The notes beneath the pieces are model-generated. The model saw nothing but the letters and a program-made list of their open reading frames with translations. It made no database searches and had not been told where the DNA came from. Positions 16,720-25,976 of a stretch of DNA of 64,000 nucleotides are shown piece by piece. The number at the start of each line of letters is the position of its first letter. Positions within the stretch are counted from its first letter, which is position 1. Source of the stretch: Roseovarius sp. S88 (lineage in GTDB: Bacteria > Pseudomonadota > Alphaproteobacteria > Rhodobacterales > Rhodobacteraceae); assembly GCF_037023735.1 (NCBI RefSeq), contig NZ_CP146069.1, positions 1,033,501-1,097,500 of the forward strand, read 5' to 3'. A program made the position numbers and the translations under genes.

Positions 16720-17511
16720 CTAAAACTGACGCAACAACTTGCCATAGCCCTCTACGCTGGCGTCACAGCCCGCAGCCCGAAGGGCCTGCCAGAACATGGC
16801 CTGATTGGCAGTGACAACCGGTTTGCCCAAGGCCTGTTCTATGCGGTCCACAACCTCGACCGCGCGGATTGCTGTGCAGGAAATGAACAGGGCATCGGCA
16901 TCGGCTCTGTCGGACTTTAGGGCCGCCTGGAAAATCGCCTCACCGGTCAGGGCGGCCATGTCTTCGTTGTCTTCGATCCGAAACGACGAGAAGGCGCAGA
17001 CCTGCTTGCCAGCCGTTTGCAGATAGTCGGCGATGACCGCGTTGACCTCATCCACATAGGGCGTCAGAACCGCCAACTTTTGCGCGCCAAAGGTGTCGAG
17101 CGCAGCCAAAGATGCGGTGATCGGCGTGATGCAGGTTGCTTCGGGGCGCACCGACTTGATGTGATCGGAAATGGCATCATAGCCGATCACCACCGAGCCT
17201 GAAGTGCAGGCATAAGCTATTGTGCTCAGGTGCCCCTCAGGGACCAAGAGCTCGGTCGCGTCAGCAATTCTCGGAGCCATTTTTCGTAAAGAGTTCACCG
17301 TGCAGTCCGGTGTGTTGGCGATGCGTGTGGTGAAAATCGCAACATCATCGTTGGGCCGCATATTCATGAAGTCCCGTTCGACCGTGTAGTCGTTGCTGAG
17401 AACTATGAGTCCGATCCGGTATTTTCCGGGGCCATTGTCGAGAACAATATCATCCCCGACAGCGCTGCTTTGAAACGTTTTCGGTTCCGCTACTTGAGAA
17501 ACATCCGTCAT
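16720..17511 (-). CDS. eutA: EutA-like Asp/Glu racemase-family protein (maleate isomerase/arylmalonate decarboxylase-like)
   Basis: A 263-residue protein of the Asp/Glu racemase superfamily, with one catalytic Cys in AYACTSGSVVIGYD near residue 98 and the second in DALFISCTAIRAVEV near 210. EutA of ectoine clusters belongs here and is implicated in hydroxyectoine use, though its reaction is not settled. I chose the ATG at 17511 because a GTG at 17550 would put the CTGTATACAG palindrome (17520-17529) inside the gene. It leads the minus-strand operon, divergent from the GntR regulator. Confidence 0.75.
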   Translation of the reverse strand: MTDVSQVAEPKTFQSSAVGDDIVLDNGPGKYRIGLIVLSNDYTVERDFMNMRPNDDVAIFTTRIANTPDCTVNSLRKMAPRIADATELLVPEGHLSTIAYACTSGSVVIGYDAISDHIKSVRPEATCITPITASLAALDTFGAQKLAVLTPYVDEVNAVIADYLQTAGKQVCAFSSFRIEDNEDMAALTGEAIFQAALKSDRADADALFISCTAIRAVEVVDRIEQALGKPVVTANQAMFWQALRAAGCDASVEGYGKLLRQF

Positions 17512-17519
17512 GGCGCAGC

Positions 17520-17529
17520 CTGTATACAG
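17520..17529. promoter_or_regulatory. CTGTATACAG palindrome, candidate GntR operator
   Basis: A perfect 10-base palindrome sits just upstream of the chosen eutA start in the region shared with the divergent GntR gene. TGTATACA-type cores are typical of FadR-subfamily GntR operators. Placement supports autoregulation and control of eutA, but only one copy was seen. Confidence 0.4.
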
Positions 17530-17634
17530 CTTGATTTTAGCTATGCTCACCCCTAAAGCTGAGTCGTGTCAATGGGGGATGAAATGGCGTGCCGGGCGAT
17601 CGCGCGTTACGAAACCATCAACCGGGAGAAGTGA

Positions 17635-18333
17635 ATGGTCAAACTGGCCGATAAAATCCCCACAGTATCCGAAGACGAAACCGGTGCTGAGCGGTTTGAC
17701 CGGATCTATTGCCAGCTGCGTGACCGGATCTGCCTTTTGACCTATCCGCCTGGAACCGTACTCAGCGAGGGGGCGCTGGCCAAGGAGTTCGGTATCAGTC
17801 GCACACCGATCCGCCGGGTTTTTCACCGGCTTGAGTTTATGGGGCTGGTGACGATCAAGAATGGCGTTGGCACGATGGTGACCGACATTGATCTGCAAAC
17901 GTTCAAACAGATTTATGATCTGCGCAAACGTCTGGCCGAAATGATGGGAGAGCTGTCGCCGATTGAGATCACACCGGACCATATCGCGACGATAGATGAT
18001 TTGGTGAAACGCACCCGCGACCTGGCGGACAAAACAGGGGCATTTGATGAGCTGGCGCTCATCGCGAATGACCTGCAACAGTTACTGTCTGACCTGACGG
18101 GTAATGCGCCGCTCTGTGAGATCACCGAGCTGATGTATTATCGCGTGGCGCGCATTTGGTACACGTTTCTTCCTCAGTTCGGCTGGGACAGGGCGCATGC
18201 GGGGCAGCTCAACGAGTTGGAAGAAATTCGCGCGGCCATGGTGGACAATGACATTCGCAGTGTTGGTCACTACCGCAGTATCGATCTTCAGCGGATGTTG
18301 ACCCTTCTTGGTCGATTGCTGGCCGAACCATGA
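17635..18333 (+). CDS. GntR-family (FadR/FCD subfamily) transcriptional regulator
   Basis: A 232-residue regulator with an N-terminal winged helix (about 15-80; GALAKEFGISRTPIRRVFHRLE and GTMVTDID) and an all-helical ligand-binding C-terminus of FCD type. The start at 17635 follows GGGAGAAG. It overlaps the M20 deacylase by 4 bases (ATGA), so it heads the plus-strand half of the ectoine-like cluster. In known ectoine clusters the regulator is the MocR-type EnuR; a plain FadR-type protein here is a difference. It likely responds to a pathway intermediate and binds near 17520-17529. Confidence 0.85.
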   Translation: MVKLADKIPTVSEDETGAERFDRIYCQLRDRICLLTYPPGTVLSEGALAKEFGISRTPIRRVFHRLEFMGLVTIKNGVGTMVTDIDLQTFKQIYDLRKRLAEMMGELSPIEITPDHIATIDDLVKRTRDLADKTGAFDELALIANDLQQLLSDLTGNAPLCEITELMYYRVARIWYTFLPQFGWDRAHAGQLNELEEIRAAMVDNDIRSVGHYRSIDLQRMLTLLGRLLAEP

Positions 18334-19516
18334 CGCCGAAACAAGAACAAGCCATGCCGGATACGTTGGACACCACTGTTGAAATTCTCGACGCTCTGGT
18401 CGGTTTTGAAACTGTATCCGGGCGTCCAACCCACGGGATCATTGGATATATTCAGGACTATCTGGCACAGCACGACATTCCCTCGACCCTCAGCTTTGAC
18501 GAGGCCAAGGAGCGGGCGAATGTATTTGCGACGATAGGGCCAGAGATCGACGGCGGGGTTGTCTTGAATGGCCATACCGATGTCGTCCCGGTGGAGGGTC
18601 AGGACTGGTCCAGCGATCCTTTCAAGCTGACCCGCAAAGGCGACAGGCTTTATGGGCGTGGGTCGGTTGATATGAAGGGGTTTCTGGCCTGTGTTTTGGC
18701 GTTGGTGCCTGTGTTCAAAGCCGCACCCCTGACCAAGCCTATTCATATCGCGTTTACATTTGACGAGGAAACGGGCGGGCTTGGGATGCCCGTCCTGCTC
18801 GAAAGCTTGTCGGGGTTTGCCTATCGCCCGGAGGTCGTGATTGTCGGGGAACCGACGCAGATGAAGATCGTGACCGGCCACAAGGGCGGCTATGAGATGC
18901 GCACTGAAATCAAGGGCCAAGAGGCGCATTCCTGTGACCCAAGGCAGGGTGTCAGTGCAATCACCGCTGCGATGAAGCTGATCTCGAAGATTGAAGAGAT
19001 GAATGCGCAGCGCGCGGCCAACCCTGTGGGGGTTCTCTCTACAGCCCGCCTTATCCCACTTTCAATGTCGGCACGATAGAGGGCGGCGCGGCCCGAAATG
19101 CAACCGCTGGTTGGTGCAACTTCGATTGGGAATACCGCCCGATGCCGGGCGAGGACGGATCCCTGGCGATTGCCGAGATCGAAGCCTTTGCCGCGCAGGA
19201 CATCCTGCCTGCTATGCGGGCCGTCTGCGACACCGCCGAGATCCGGATAATTACCGAAATCGCAGTGCCGCCGCTGGATGATCGCAACGCTGCAAAGGCG
19301 GCTGAATTTGTGAGCGCGATTTCGGGGTTGAACGACACCGGCGTGGTCTCTTTCGGAACTGACGCGGGGTATTTCAGCGATGCTGACTATTCTACCGTGG
19401 TCTTTGGTCCCGGCGATATCAGCCGTGCCCACAAGGCAGATGAATATATTGAACTCAAAGAACTGGCGCAGGGGTTGGACTTCCTGCGTAAACTCACAGA
19501 GCGATTGTCGAATTAA
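18330..19516 (+). CDS. M20 family deacylase (ArgE/DapE-like), one-base frameshift in this sequence
   Basis: Two frames together give a normal ArgE/acetylornithine deacetylase-type protein of about 395 residues. Metal ligands are H82 and D84 (GHTDVV), D114, and E146/E147 (DEETGG), with GEPTQMKIV and GGAARN further on. The frame breaks at a five-G run (19028-19032); one more G restores GSLYSPPYPTFNVGTIEGG. The chemistry expected is removal of an acyl group from an amino acid such as N-acetyl-diaminobutyrate, which would take the role of EutE (an unrelated AstE/AspA-type enzyme) that is absent here. Start ATG overlaps the GntR stop. The break matches three other homopolymer shifts in the window and is probably a sequence error. 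Confidence 0.8.
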
Positions 19517-19544
19517 CGCGAAACCCAGCGATTGAGGTCCTGTC

Positions 19545-20720
19545 ATGCAGCCCAATATGCCCCTCTCAGATCTGTTAGATGCGGTCTCTGCAAATGCCGC
19601 TTTGCCCGAAGACATGTCGGAAGCCACGCCGCCTCAGGTCTATACATCGCAGGCGTTTCTTGAGCTTGAAAGAGACGCGATTTTCAATCGCGAATGGATT
19701 TGCGTGGGCCGCGCGGATGAGTTTGAAAGCCCCGGCGATTACCGGGTCATGACCATCAGCCGCGATGAGGTTGTGATCCTGCGCGACCATGATGGTGTGT
19801 TGCGCGCGATGTCCAACATTTGCCGCCACCGGATGATGAGCCTGCTCGAAGGCGAGGGCACCATTGGCGGCAAAATCACCTGTCCTTATCACGCCTGGAC
19901 CTACAGGTTGGATGGCCAGCTGATCGGGGCGGCGCATATGCGGGACAATTTCGACAAACAAGACTGTCACCTGCCACAGTTTGCCGTCGAGGAATGGCAG
20001 GGGTGGGTTTACGTCAACCTTGATGCGAATGCCGAGCCATTGGCCCCGCGATTGACACCGTTGGCGGAGCTGTTGAGCAACTACGATGTTACCAGCTATC
20101 GCACGCTGTTTCGGGTGGACGAGATTTGGGACACCAATTGGAAAATCCTGTTTCAGAACTTTATGGAGCCTTATCACTTGTTTGCGGTGCACAGCAAAAC
20201 CGTTGAACCGGTATTGCCGACACAGCACGCGCACGTCTTGACAGGCGGTCCCGGCTATTGCCTTTACACACAAGGGCGCAATCCCGGCGTTGCGTTTGAG
20301 TACAGCGAAGCGATGACAAACCCAAACCCAAACCTGTCTGAAGACGAGGTCAACAGCGTGCCACTGTTCGGGGCATTTCCGGCGCAGATGGCATCCGTGT
20401 CGGCCGAGCGGACCTTCTGGATGTCTTTGATGCCGGTTGAAACGGATAAGGTGCGCGTGTTCTGGGGTGTTGATGTTCATCCCGATGCGATGCCGTCTGG
20501 CGCGGAGTTTGAGGCACGTGTGGAAGAACTGAAAGCCAGTTTTCACGCGATCAACGATGAAGACAAGCCGATCACGTCGGCCATCGCACGCAATGCCGCC
20601 GCCCTGTCGGCGCAGCCGGGGCGCCTCTCACCAAAAGAGCAGACGATTTGGGAATTCCAACGCTATCTGGCGAGAATGCTCACCGCGCCATCGCCTTCCG
20701 CTTCCAAGGCGGCAGAATGA
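19545..20720 (+). CDS. Second Rieske non-heme iron oxygenase
   Basis: A 391-residue Rieske oxygenase with cluster ligands C93, H95, C113 and H116, and a mononuclear iron site in NFMEPYHLFAVHSK near residue 205. It resembles the oxygenase at 10748-11890 in arrangement but is clearly diverged. It follows the M20 gene by 28 bases with GAGG before the start, and overlaps eutB by 4 bases. Rieske genes of this type have been noted in some ectoine clusters, where their role is unclear. No ferredoxin reductase gene is nearby, so electrons must come from a partner elsewhere. Confidence 0.82.
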   Translation: MQPNMPLSDLLDAVSANAALPEDMSEATPPQVYTSQAFLELERDAIFNREWICVGRADEFESPGDYRVMTISRDEVVILRDHDGVLRAMSNICRHRMMSLLEGEGTIGGKITCPYHAWTYRLDGQLIGAAHMRDNFDKQDCHLPQFAVEEWQGWVYVNLDANAEPLAPRLTPLAELLSNYDVTSYRTLFRVDEIWDTNWKILFQNFMEPYHLFAVHSKTVEPVLPTQHAHVLTGGPGYCLYTQGRNPGVAFEYSEAMTNPNPNLSEDEVNSVPLFGAFPAQMASVSAERTFWMSLMPVETDKVRVFWGVDVHPDAMPSGAEFEARVEELKASFHAINDEDKPITSAIARNAAALSAQPGRLSPKEQTIWEFQRYLARMLTAPSPSASKAAE

Positions 20721-21708
20721 TCGGTGTTGCAGAAATCGAGGCCGCGCAGGCCAGAATTGCCAGCACAATTCATCGCACGAGAACCGAACGCTCCGACAGC
20801 CTGAGCACGGCTTCTGGCGTTCCGGTGTACCTGAAACTGGAGCATCATCAGCGGACGGGATCATTCAAAATCCGTGGTGCGACAAACGCCATTCTGAACC
20901 TGACAGACGATCAGCGCGCAAAGGGTGTTGTTGGTGTGTCCACGGGCAACCATGGTCGCGGGCTGGCTTATGCGGCCCGGCAAAACGGGGTACGCTGCAT
21001 CGTGGCGATGTCCCAGCTGGTGCCGCAAAACAAGATCGACGGCATTCGCGCGCAAGGCGCAGAGGTGCGCATTGTCGGGCAAAGCCAAGATGATGCTCAG
21101 GTTGAAGTGGATCGGTTGGTCGAGGAAGAGGGCATGACGATGATCCCCCCTTTGATCACCCCGACATTATTGCAGGGCAGGGCACGCTTGGCCTGGAACT
21201 CATCGAAGATGTGCCCGACCTGACCACAGTGCTGGTGCAGCTTTCCGGCGGTGGTTTGATTTCCGGTGTGGCCGCCGCATTGAAGGCGCGCAAACCCGAT
21301 ATCCGGGTCATCGGTGTGTCGATGGAGCGCGGGGCAGCCATGTATGCGTGCCAGAAAGCGGGTAAGCCAATCGCTGTGCCCGAGCTTTCAACATTGGCGG
21401 ATAGTCTGGGCGGAGGCATCGGGCTGGACAACGCATACACGTTTCAAATGACCCGCGATCTGGTGGACGATATTGTTCTGGTCAGCGAGCCCGAGATTGC
21501 CGCTGCCATTCGGCACGCCTATTGGCAAGAGCACCAGATCATCGAGGGGTCAGGTTCGGTTGGAATTGCAGCCCTGCTCGCAGGCAAAGTGAGGCCAGAT
21601 GGCGAAACCGTGCTGTTACTGAGCGGTGGTAACATTGACATGGCGTTGCATCACAGAATTGTCTCTGGCGAAGATGTGGACGTGACGGCGGGGGACAAAA
21701 ATGCCTGA
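20717..21708 (+). CDS. eutB: EutB-like PLP-dependent threonine dehydratase family enzyme, one-base frameshift in this sequence
   Basis: Two frames combine into a serine/threonine dehydratase-fold protein of about 330 residues. The PLP lysine is K51 in TGSFKIRGAT, followed by STGNHGRGLAYAA and the C-terminal LSGGNIDM. The frame is lost at a six-C run (21145-21150); seven C restores PPFDHPDIIAGQGTLGLE, a conserved stretch. EutB is implicated in hydroxyectoine use. Its closest counterpart in this window is bhcB (47485-48459), a beta-hydroxyaspartate dehydratase, which suggests that EutB also dehydrates a beta-hydroxy amino acid. Overlaps the Rieske gene by 4 and eutC by 8 bases. Confidence 0.78.
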
Positions 21709-22693
21709 TATCAAAATTTTGACCGAAACCGAATTGCGCGCGCTGGTGCCGCTTGATTTGTCGCTCGTTGACTGTATCGAACAGGGGTTTGCCGCCCTGG
21801 CCGGTGGCGGTGTGGAAATGCCGCCCATCGTGTCGATGGGCATTCACGAAAACAACGGTGAGATTGATATCAAAACGGCCCATATCAGCGGGGCTGAGAG
21901 TTTTACGGTCAAGATGTCGCCGGGGTTTTATGACAATCCCGCCATGGGCTTGCCGACGACCAATGGCATCATGGTGGTCTTTTCGGCCAAAACCGGACAG
22001 GTCGAGGCGGTGTTGCTGGACAACGGATACTTGACAGAAGCGCGCACGGCGGCAGCGGGTGCTGTGGCCGCGCGTCATCTGGCACGTGCGGAGGCCTCTC
22101 GCCTGTGTGTGATCGGTGCAGGTGCGCAAGCAAAGCTGCAAGCTGAGGCCATTCACCTTGTTCGTCCGTTGACACATGTCACGGTATGGGCGCGCGATCT
22201 CGCAAAGGCACAAAAGGCTGCCGAAAGTATCTCAAATACATTGGGCATTGAGGCGTCTGCCTCTGAAACGGTTGGCGAAGCGACCCAAGCGGCAGATATG
22301 ATCGTCACGACAACACCAGCAAAAACTCCGCTTGTCTTGAAAGACCACATCAAACCGGGGCAGCTTGTGATTGCCATGGGGTCTGATCAGGACGGCAAAT
22401 GCGAGATTGATCCAGCGCTTGTCGCGGCGGCGGATCACTATGTACCGGATCGTTTGTCCCAGACCAGAGTTCTGGGCGAGCTGCGCGCCGCCATGGCCGC
22501 TGGGCTTGTGTCAGAGACCGCGCAATTCCCAGAGCTTGGCGAGGTGGTCATAGGTGCATTGCCCGGATACGATGCCGCAACAAGCCTGACAGTCTGTGAT
22601 CTGACCGGAACCGGGGTGCAGGATACGGCTGTTGCAACACTGGCCCGTAAGCGCGGCGAAGCGGCGGGCAAAGGCACGTCGTTCACAAGTTAA
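21701..22693 (+). CDS. eutC: EutC-like ornithine cyclodeaminase/mu-crystallin family reductase
   Basis: A 330-residue protein with the family's mixed fold. It has EIDIKTAHISG near residue 50, TEARTAAAGAVAARHLA near 110, and the NAD(P)-binding Rossmann motif VIGAGAQAKLQ near 133. The family includes ornithine cyclodeaminase, alanine dehydrogenase and the iminosuccinate reductase BhcD, found as a second paralogue at 45222-46187. Next to eutB the likely reaction is reduction of an imine formed from a beta-hydroxy amino acid. Overlap with eutB indicates translational coupling. Confidence in the family is high, in the reaction moderate. Confidence 0.8.
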   Translation: MPDIKILTETELRALVPLDLSLVDCIEQGFAALAGGGVEMPPIVSMGIHENNGEIDIKTAHISGAESFTVKMSPGFYDNPAMGLPTTNGIMVVFSAKTGQVEAVLLDNGYLTEARTAAAGAVAARHLARAEASRLCVIGAGAQAKLQAEAIHLVRPLTHVTVWARDLAKAQKAAESISNTLGIEASASETVGEATQAADMIVTTTPAKTPLVLKDHIKPGQLVIAMGSDQDGKCEIDPALVAAADHYVPDRLSQTRVLGELRAAMAAGLVSETAQFPELGEVVIGALPGYDAATSLTVCDLTGTGVQDTAVATLARKRGEAAGKGTSFTS

Positions 22694-22777
22694 CAAAGAT
22701 GCGCAAGATTGCCTCGAAGAGCCAAACCTCGAATGCGTCCCCGAAAGCCGCGCACAAGCGCGTATGGAGTGTCAAAT

Positions 22778-24148
22778 ATGCTTAAGAACGATCTACTGGA
22801 ACAATGGGATCGCGAAACCTTTTTTCATCCGTCGACCCATCTGGCCGAATTTGCCCGGGGCAATCTGGCGCAACGCGTGATTACTGGCGGATCGGGGTGC
22901 CATATCGTGGACCGCGACGGTAACCGGCATCTGGACGCCTTTGCCGGGCTCTACTGCGTGAATGTCGGATATGGTCGTGCTGAAATTGCCGAAGCCATTG
23001 CCGAACAAGCCAGGGAGCTGGCCTATTATCACGCCTATGTCGGGCATGGCACCGAGGCCAGCATTACCCTGTCCAAAATGATCCTGGATCGCGCGCCCGA
23101 CCACATGAGCAAGGTCTATTTTGGACTGTCAGGCAGTGACGCCAATGAAACCAACATCAAGCTGATCTGGTACTACAACAACATTCTTGGACGCCCAGAG
23201 AAGAAAAAGATCATCAGCCGCTGGCGCGGCTATCATGGCTCAGGTCTGATGACAGGCTCGCTGACCGGCCTGGAACTCTTTCACAAGAAATTCGATCTGC
23301 CGCTGGCTCAGGTCGTTCACACAGAAGCCCCGTACTATTTCCGCCGGACGGATCTTGATCAGAGCGAAGCAGAGTTTGTGGCCCATTGCGTGGCCGAACT
23401 GGAAGACCTGATCGAGCAGGAAGGTGCGGACACCATCGCCGCATTTATTGGCGAGCCGGTTTTGGGCACAGGTGGGATCGTTCCACCGCCTGCTGGATAC
23501 TGGCCGGCCATTCAGGCGGTTCTCGACAAGCATGATATCCTGCTGATCGCGGATGAGGTGGTGACAGGCTTTGGGCGGTTGGGGAGCATGTTCGGTTCGG
23601 ACCACTACGGGATCAAACCTGACCTCATCACCATCGCCAAAGGACTGACCAGCGCCTATGCGCCCCTGTCAGGCAGTATTGTCAGCGACCGGATGTGGCG
23701 TGTGCTGGAGCAGGGCACGGATGAAAACGGCCCAATCGGGCATGGATGGACCTATTCCGCGCATCCCATTGGAGCCGCCGCCGGGGTTGCCAATCTGAAA
23801 CTGCTTAATGCGCTTGACCTGATCACCAATGCCGGTGCGGTTGGGCAATATTTGACCGCACAAATGGCAGATGCCCTGGCGGATCATCCCCATGTCGGGG
23901 AGGTGCGCGGCGAAGGTATGCTCTGCGCGGTCGAACTGGTGCGAGAGCGCGAGGGGCGTGTGTTCTTTGATGCGTCAGAAAAGATCGGCCCTCAGGTGGC
24001 CGCCGCAATGGCAGAGAGCGGTGTCATCGCTCGGGCCATGCCGCAAGGCGACATCATCGGTTTTGCCCCGCCATTTTGCCTGAGCCAGAAAGAGGCTGAC
24101 GAAATCGTGGATGCAACCCGACAGGCGATTGAAACGGTGCTGACTTAA
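22778..24148 (+). CDS. Class III PLP-dependent aminotransferase (first copy)
   Basis: A 456-residue aminotransferase of the beta-alanine/omega-amino acid class. Landmarks are [12 protein letters not shown] near residue 112, the catalytic-base Asp in [14 protein letters not shown] near 260, and the PLP Lys in [15 protein letters not shown] near 290. GGAG precedes the ATG at 22778, so I prefer this start to in-frame codons further up. Behind eutC it likely removes the omega-amino group of diaminobutyrate or a related diamine, giving aspartate semialdehyde, the role of Atf/DoeD. No semialdehyde dehydrogenase is adjacent. Its stop codon lies inside a stem-loop. Confidence 0.85.
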   Translation: MLKNDLLEQWDRETFFHPSTHLAEFARGNLAQRVITGGSGCHIVDRDGNRHLDAFAGLYCVNVGYGRAEIAEAIAEQARELAYYHAYVGHGTEASITLSKMILDRAPDHMSKVYFGLSGSDANETNIKLIWYYNNILGRPEKKKIISRWRGYHGSGLMTGSLTGLELFHKKFDLPLAQVVHTEAPYYFRRTDLDQSEAEFVAHCVAELEDLIEQEGADTIAAFIGEPVLGTGGIVPPPAGYWPAIQAVLDKHDILLIADEVVTGFGRLGSMFGSDHYGIKPDLITIAKGLTSAYAPLSGSIVSDRMWRVLEQGTDENGPIGHGWTYSAHPIGAAAGVANLKLLNALDLITNAGAVGQYLTAQMADALADHPHVGEVRGEGMLCAVELVREREGRVFFDASEKIGPQVAAAMAESGVIARAMPQGDIIGFAPPFCLSQKEADEIVDATRQAIETVLT

Positions 24149-24162
24149 GGCAGCACCGTTTC
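24131..24162 (+). terminator. Stem-loop overlapping the end of the aminotransferase gene
   Basis: GAAACGGTGCTG (24131-24142) pairs perfectly with CAGCACCGTTTC (24151-24162) over an 8-base loop. The left arm encodes the final residues and the loop contains the TAA. No U-tract follows, so termination would be weak or factor-dependent; mRNA 3'-end protection is possible. Confidence 0.45.
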
Positions 24163-24298
24163 AGATCGTGTTCTGGACCTTCTGAAAAACCTGCTCGGCA
24201 CGTTCACAAGTTGCTGTGAACGCCGGTCTCCCGGGCTCATAACAAAGAAAATTGCCCAAAATGGCATGCCTTCCTGCGTCCGGTCGCGACGGGACTAA

Positions 24299-24574
24299 GG
24301 GTTCCCACTTCTTGACATTGAAAAACCGGCCAAGCTCAGCAGGAGCGACTTCAGCGTCTGTACATTGTTGCGCGAGGGCATGACGATGAATGTTATTGCC
24401 GAAAACCTGTTTATCGATCCGGCGACTGTGCGGCCGCATTGGAGTTCCATCTTCTCGAAGACAGGCACGTCCAGTCAGATTGAACCGCTGCACAGTGCAC
24501 CAATTGTCTTTTGCAGTTCGAGGCAACCGGGTTTAGGCTCCAATAGTCTACCCCTTGCCGCATCAATTGGGTGA
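24299..24574 (+). pseudogene. Remnant of a LuxR-type helix-turn-helix regulator
   Basis: Within the 431 bases between the two aminotransferases, one frame keeps a recognisable LuxR DNA-binding helix-turn-helix: LLREGMTMNVIAENLFID, then TVRPHWSSIFSKTGTSSQIE. These match the usual EGMTNKEIAERLFIS and TVRTHVSSIFRKTG pattern. There is no plausible start or receiver/effector domain and the frame decays afterwards. I read it as the tail of a lost regulator. The first 150 bases of this gap show nothing else I can support. Confidence 0.45.
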
Positions 24575-24579
24575 TCCTC

Positions 24580-25911
24580 ATGAGCCACGTCTTTCCCCGC
24601 CAGATCACGGCCCCTCCGGTCAAGGCAGTGTCCGCCAAAGGGTGTTACTTCACCGATGAAAACGGGAAACAGTATCTCGATGGGTCAGGCGGCGCGGCGG
24701 TGTCGTGTCTGGGACATGGAGATCCTGACATCATCAAGGCCATTCAGGATCAGGTGGCGCAGCTGGCTTTTGCGCATACCGGGTTTTTCACCAGCGATCC
24801 GGCTGAAAATCTGGCCGATCTATTGATCAAATATGCGCCCGGTGATCTGGATCGGGTTTATTTCGTTTCGGGCGGATCCGAGGCGGTTGAGGCGGCGCTC
24901 AAGCTGGCGCGTCAGTTTCATATTGAAAACGGAGAGCCGCAGCGCCGCCACCTGATTGCTCGGCGACAAAGTTATCATGGCAACACCCTGGGAGCGCTGG
25001 CCACGGGTGGCAACGCATGGCGACGGGCACAGTTCGAGCCGATCCTTGTGGATGTCAGCCACATTGCGCCCTGTTACGAATATGTTGACCGTGCCGAGGG
25101 AGAGAGCGCCGAGGACTACGGCCTGCGCGCCGCGCAAGAGCTGGAGGATGAAATCCTGCGCCTGGGCACGGATCAGGTGATGGCCTTTGTTGCAGAGCCA
25201 GTTGTCGGCGCGACCATGGGGGCGGTTCCTGCGGTTGCGGGTTACTTCAAACGCATCAGAGAGATATGCGACCAGTACGGTGTGCTGTTGATCCTGGATG
25301 AGGTCATGTGCGGCATGGGGCGCACGGGGCATCTCTTTGCCTGTGAGGCGGATGAGGTTTCACCTGATATTGCCTGCATCGCCAAAGGGTTAGGCGCGGG
25401 GTATCAACCCATCGGCGCCATGCTGTGTACGTCGAAAATCTATGACACCATCGGCGCCGGGTCCGGTTTTTTCCAACATGGTCACACTTATCTGGCGCAC
25501 CCTTCGGCCTGCGCTGCGGGGTTGGCTGTGGTCAATGCCATTTTGGACCGCAATCTGCTGGCGGCGGTGCAAACCCGCTCGGAACAGCTCTTTGCCGCGC
25601 TCACCGACGCCTTTGGTCAGCATCCTCATGTCGGTGACATCCGGGGCAGGGGGTTATTTGCCGGGGTTGAGATTGTTGAGGACAGAGAGGCCAAACGGCC
25701 TTTCGATCCAACCCTGAAAACCGCAGCTCGGCTCAAGAAAGCTGCTTTTGAGGCTGGTCTGGTCTGTTATCCGATGGGCGGCACACGCGATGGGCGGATG
25801 GGTGATCACATCCTGCTGGCACCGCCGTTTGTTATCAGCGAGCCGCAGATCTCCGAACTGGTCGACAAAATCGGATCCGCATTCAAACAGGTTGATCACG
25901 TCTCGGTATGA
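24580..25911 (+). CDS. Class III PLP-dependent aminotransferase (second copy)
   Basis: A 443-residue fold-type I aminotransferase with SGGSEAVEAALKLARQ near residue 95, YHGNTLGALATGG near 130, Asp base in LILDEVMCGMGRTG near 235, and PLP Lys in IAKGLGAGYQPIGA near 270. I prefer the ATG at 24580 to the GTG at 24571. Similar proteins occur in omega-amino acid and taurine-type metabolism. It lies apart from the eut operon, beyond the LuxR remnant, and ends at a terminator facing the comE gene. It may serve the ectoine-like pathway, or transaminate a sulfonate-linked amine given the hps/com genes beyond it. Confidence 0.82.
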   Translation: MSHVFPRQITAPPVKAVSAKGCYFTDENGKQYLDGSGGAAVSCLGHGDPDIIKAIQDQVAQLAFAHTGFFTSDPAENLADLLIKYAPGDLDRVYFVSGGSEAVEAALKLARQFHIENGEPQRRHLIARRQSYHGNTLGALATGGNAWRRAQFEPILVDVSHIAPCYEYVDRAEGESAEDYGLRAAQELEDEILRLGTDQVMAFVAEPVVGATMGAVPAVAGYFKRIREICDQYGVLLILDEVMCGMGRTGHLFACEADEVSPDIACIAKGLGAGYQPIGAMLCTSKIYDTIGAGSGFFQHGHTYLAHPSACAAGLAVVNAILDRNLLAAVQTRSEQLFAALTDAFGQHPHVGDIRGRGLFAGVEIVEDREAKRPFDPTLKTAARLKKAAFEAGLVCYPMGGTRDGRMGDHILLAPPFVISEPQISELVDKIGSAFKQVDHVSV

Positions 25912-25925
25912 TCCTGCCGTAAAAG

Positions 25926-25950
25926 AACCCGCGGCGCGAGGCCGCGGGTT
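25926..25950. terminator. Rho-independent-type hairpin between convergent genes
   Basis: AACCCGCGGC (25926-25935) pairs perfectly with GCCGCGGGTT (25941-25950) around a 5-base loop. On the minus strand it is followed by CTTTTAC, giving a short U-tract for the comE transcript. It also lies 14 bases after the aminotransferase stop. Confidence 0.65.
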
Positions 25951-25976
25951 AGACCGGGTGTGAGTGGCGGTCTTGG

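Noticed and set aside
24161..24526. A 121-codon minus-strand frame between the aminotransferases
   Set aside because: It lies opposite the LuxR helix-turn-helix remnant and has no domain features.
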